Below are positions 24,140 to 26,089 of a DNA stretch of 26,089 bases, in pieces (position 1 is the stretch's first letter; each line of letters opens with the position of its first letter). Where the stretch lies: IMG/VR virus record IMGVR_UViG_3300007640_000198, positions 1-26,089 of that record. The stretch is one strand, 5' to 3'. Below the pieces are notes generated by a model that had not been told where the DNA came from, ran no database searches, and saw only the letters and a list, made by a program, of their open reading frames with translations. The position numbers and the translations under genes are program-made. The stretch comes from a virus.

Positions 24140-26089
24140 GTGTCTTATAACATTTTCCCCAGTGGAAATAACAGGAAGATCGTCATCCCTTCCGGCCAAC
24201 CAAACAATAACATTTTCCCCAGTGGCAATAACGGGGAGATCGTCATCCCTTCCGGCCAACCAAACAATAACATAATCTCAAACACACAGGCCGGAACTGA
24301 GCCTTTCAACGTCTTTATCGTCTCCGAAACACAACCAACCGCTCGTGATAATGGTGGGGTTCTTGTTGAGGGTGACGTTTGGTGGAACACCACCTTAGAG
24401 AAATCTTATTACTGGGTCAGTGACACTTGGGAACTGAGCACCGGTGCCGATGGTGCAATTGCACCAGGGTCAAACATCAGCCTCTTAACCAACGACGTTG
24501 GTTATCTTTCTGGTGCGAGTTCAATTGGTGATTTGGGTGACGTCGACACAACTGGAGTTGTCGATGGCTCTGTTCTCGTTTGGGGTGGTTCTTCTTGGGT
24601 AATTGGTAACCGCACCGACGTCGAGAGCATTGGAAATCTGTCTGACGTAACCATCACAACAGTGGAAGAGGGTGATCTTCTGCGTTATGACGGTTCCGAG
24701 TGGGTCAACACTGAACTGGTAATTGCAGACATCCCAGATCTCTCTTCCGTTTATGCATCAGCGGCGCAGGGTGCTCTTGCCGACACCTCCCTGCAGGGTT
24801 CTGACATTGGCACACTTGTCCAACCTTACAATAACCACACAGTCGTTGACTCTCTTTATGTAAGGACTGACAATAACTTCACCGACGATGACCACAACAA
24901 ACTGGATGGAATTGAAGAGGGAGCGGAGGTCAACGTCAACGCCGACTGGAACTCCGTCTCTGGCGACTCGGAAATTCTGAATAAGCCAGTTCTCGGAACT
25001 GCGGCCTTTGAGGACACAACTGCCTTTGCGACACCAGCACAAGGTGCTCTGGCAGACACCTCACTCCAACCAGAAGACATTGGAGTTAGCGTTCAAGCTT
25101 TCAACACAAACACAGTCCTGGACACCAATTATGTCCACACCGATAACAACTTCACCGACGCAGAGAAAGCCAAGCTTGCTGGAGTCCAAGACGGCGCTGA
25201 AGTGAATGTCAATGCCGACTGGAACGCCACCTCAGGCGACGCTCTTATCCTCAACAAGCCCCTTCTTGGCACCGCAGCATCCCAAGACACCACAGACTTC
25301 GCAACGGCCACACAGGGCCTCCTGGCTGACTCTGCTGTCCAACCTGGTGATGGTCTGAGTGAACTAACCAACGACGCCGGTTACCTGACCAACATCACGA
25401 ACCAACTTTTGGGGGAGCTTAGTGATGTAACCTTTAGTGGTCTGGCAAATGGTCAAGTTGTAACTTACGATGGTGCTGGTTGGGTTAACCAAGATCTCCC
25501 CAGTGTCGATCTGTCTTCATCTTCAATTGACAGTCTGGAAGATGTTAACACCTCAGGGACAGTTCTCGTTGATGGAATGGTCCTCACTTGGGACGACTTG
25601 GACCAAGAGTGGATTCCTGGTTTGGTTGATGTAACCATCCCCGTAACGAGTGTCAATGCTCAAACTGGTGATGTTGTCCTAAATGCCGATGACATCGACG
25701 ACACCACCACAACCAATAAGTTCGCAACGGCAGCCCAGTTGGCAGCTGTCGACAGCTCTTTACAACCAGTCGATGTTGGTGTGACTGTTCAGGCTTATGA
25801 CGCTGGGACAGTAATCGATCCCACTTACGTCCACACCGATAACAACTTCACCGACGCAGAACAAACCAAGCTCAACGCAATTGAGTCCAATGCGCAAGTG
25901 AATGTCAATGCCGACTGGAACGCCACCTCAGGTGACGCTCTTATCCTCAACAAGCCTCTTCTTGGCACCGCAGCATCCCAAGACACCACATCCTACGCAA
26001 CGGCCGCACAGGGCCTCCTGGCTGACTCTGCTGTCCAACCTGGTGATGGTCTGAGTGAACTAACCAACGACGCCGGTTACCTGACCAAC
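24140..26089 (+). CDS. Long repetitive tail-fibre protein, 3'-partial
   Basis: The frame is open from 24122 (in-frame stop at 24119-24121) to the window end: 650 codons with no stop. GTG 24140 is the first plausible start (MSYNIFPSGNN). There is no ATG and no Shine-Dalgarno, and the leader from the promoter at 24107-24114 would be about 20 bases. Two 20-residue tandem repeats come first, then GDVWWNTTLEKSYYWVSD near residue 78, then alternating modules: LSDV...G..L.[YW]DG..WV (four variants); TDNNFTD.E..KL..I/V..A and VNVNADWN.TSGDA.ILNKP (three copies near residues 240, 335 and 567); and LTND[AV]GYL (three copies). These modules are characteristic of long phage fibres of marine myoviruses. 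The receptor-binding tip and any chaperone domain lie beyond the window. Confidence 0.87.
   Translation, partial: MSYNIFPSGNNRKIVIPSGQPNNNIFPSGNNGEIVIPSGQPNNNIISNTQAGTEPFNVFIVSETQPTARDNGGVLVEGDVWWNTTLEKSYYWVSDTWELSTGADGAIAPGSNISLLTNDVGYLSGASSIGDLGDVDTTGVVDGSVLVWGGSSWVIGNRTDVESIGNLSDVTITTVEEGDLLRYDGSEWVNTELVIADIPDLSSVYASAAQGALADTSLQGSDIGTLVQPYNNHTVVDSLYVRTDNNFTDDDHNKLDGIEEGAEVNVNADWNSVSGDSEILNKPVLGTAAFEDTTAFATPAQGALADTSLQPEDIGVSVQAFNTNTVLDTNYVHTDNNFTDAEKAKLAGVQDGAEVNVNADWNATSGDALILNKPLLGTAASQDTTDFATATQGLLADSAVQPGDGLSELTNDAGYLTNITNQLLGELSDVTFSGLANGQVVTYDGAGWVNQDLPSVDLSSSSIDSLEDVNTSGTVLVDGMVLTWDDLDQEWIPGLVDVTIPVTSVNAQTGDVVLNADDIDDTTTTNKFATAAQLAAVDSSLQPVDVGVTVQAYDAGTVIDPTYVHTDNNFTDAEQTKLNAIESNAQVNVNADWNATSGDALILNKPLLGTAASQDTTSYATAAQGLLADSAVQPGDGLSELTNDAGYLTN
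24149..24268 (+). repeat. 60-base tandem repeat, two units, at the start of the long fibre gene
   Basis: Units 24149-24208 and 24209-24268 differ at three of 60 bases and encode NIFPSGNN[RG][KE]IVIPSGQPNN. Each 20-residue unit is itself two similar ten-residue halves built on I-P-S-G. A third unit begins (NII) and diverges. Confidence 0.92.
25133..25393 (+). repeat. Long direct repeat in the fibre gene; second copy 25829-26089
   Basis: The two copies are offset by 696 bases (232 codons, in frame). The last 83 bases (25311-25393 and 26007-26089) are identical, and the similarity reaches the window edge, so the true repeat may be longer. A third, more diverged copy of the first part lies near 24858-25050. 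They encode the TDNNFTD to LTNDAGYLTN module. Confidence 0.9.

Noticed and set aside
24093-24275. 60-codon plus-strand frame just after the 133-residue gene
   Set aside because: It runs through the late promoter and then reads the 60-base tandem repeat in a different frame from the 650-codon fibre. The long fibre frame explains the repeat region far better.
19222-25393. CRISPR or attachment-site interpretation of the direct repeats
   Set aside because: The repeats are in frame within coding sequences, lack regular unique spacers, and are explained as protein modules. No integrase or tRNA is present.

Overview
All genes read rightward on the + strand. The window is a late structural block of a T4-like myovirus, most probably a marine cyanophage of the Synechococcus/Prochlorococcus type. 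Three things point there. The baseplate-wedge order gp25, gp6, gp7-like, gp8-like matches T4. Eight short [C/A]TAAATA elements, the -10 of T4-type late promoters, sit in the gaps between genes. The large module-rich proteins (YHYH, DUF4815, GGxGY repeats, 'GDLWW' modules) are typical of cyanophages. I see no host gene, tRNA, integrase, CRISPR array or insertion sequence. Coding density is very high and no gap between genes exceeds about 65 bases.

Layout. 1-1476: two Lys/Glu/Ala-rich open frames of unknown role. They share a repeat and are separated by what looks like a complete programmed -1 frameshift cassette: slippery G_GGA_AAG, an upstream Shine-Dalgarno-like site and a downstream stem-loop. 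A strong terminator follows. 1540-2352: a fibre-like virion protein. 2405-2744: two small overlapping unknown genes and a terminator. 2773-14212: the baseplate wedge set, made of gp25, gp6, a 2538-residue gp7-like protein that carries YHYH, carbohydrate-binding-like and lectin-like modules between recognisable gp7 ends, and a gp8-like protein. 14266-21735: a 2489-residue DUF4815 protein, probably baseplate or fibre-attachment. 21755-22012: a small coiled-coil protein. 22049 to the end: a fibre/adhesin cluster with a tail-collar fibre, a 96-residue fibre-like protein, a 133-residue protein and the first 650 codons of a long repetitive fibre that runs off the window.

How it works together. The wedge proteins form the baseplate arms. 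The gp7-like, DUF4815 and fibre proteins probably present host-recognition modules on that scaffold. Expression appears to be late and driven by several promoters. At several of them a hairpin or terminator arm lies just upstream of the expected transcription start. RNAs started locally would lack that arm, and readthrough RNAs would carry it. This is clearest at gene 8, whose start codon lies in the right arm of an 11-bp stem while the late promoter lies in the loop.

Family names come from my recognition of motifs and remembered T4 and cyanophage proteins, not from a search.
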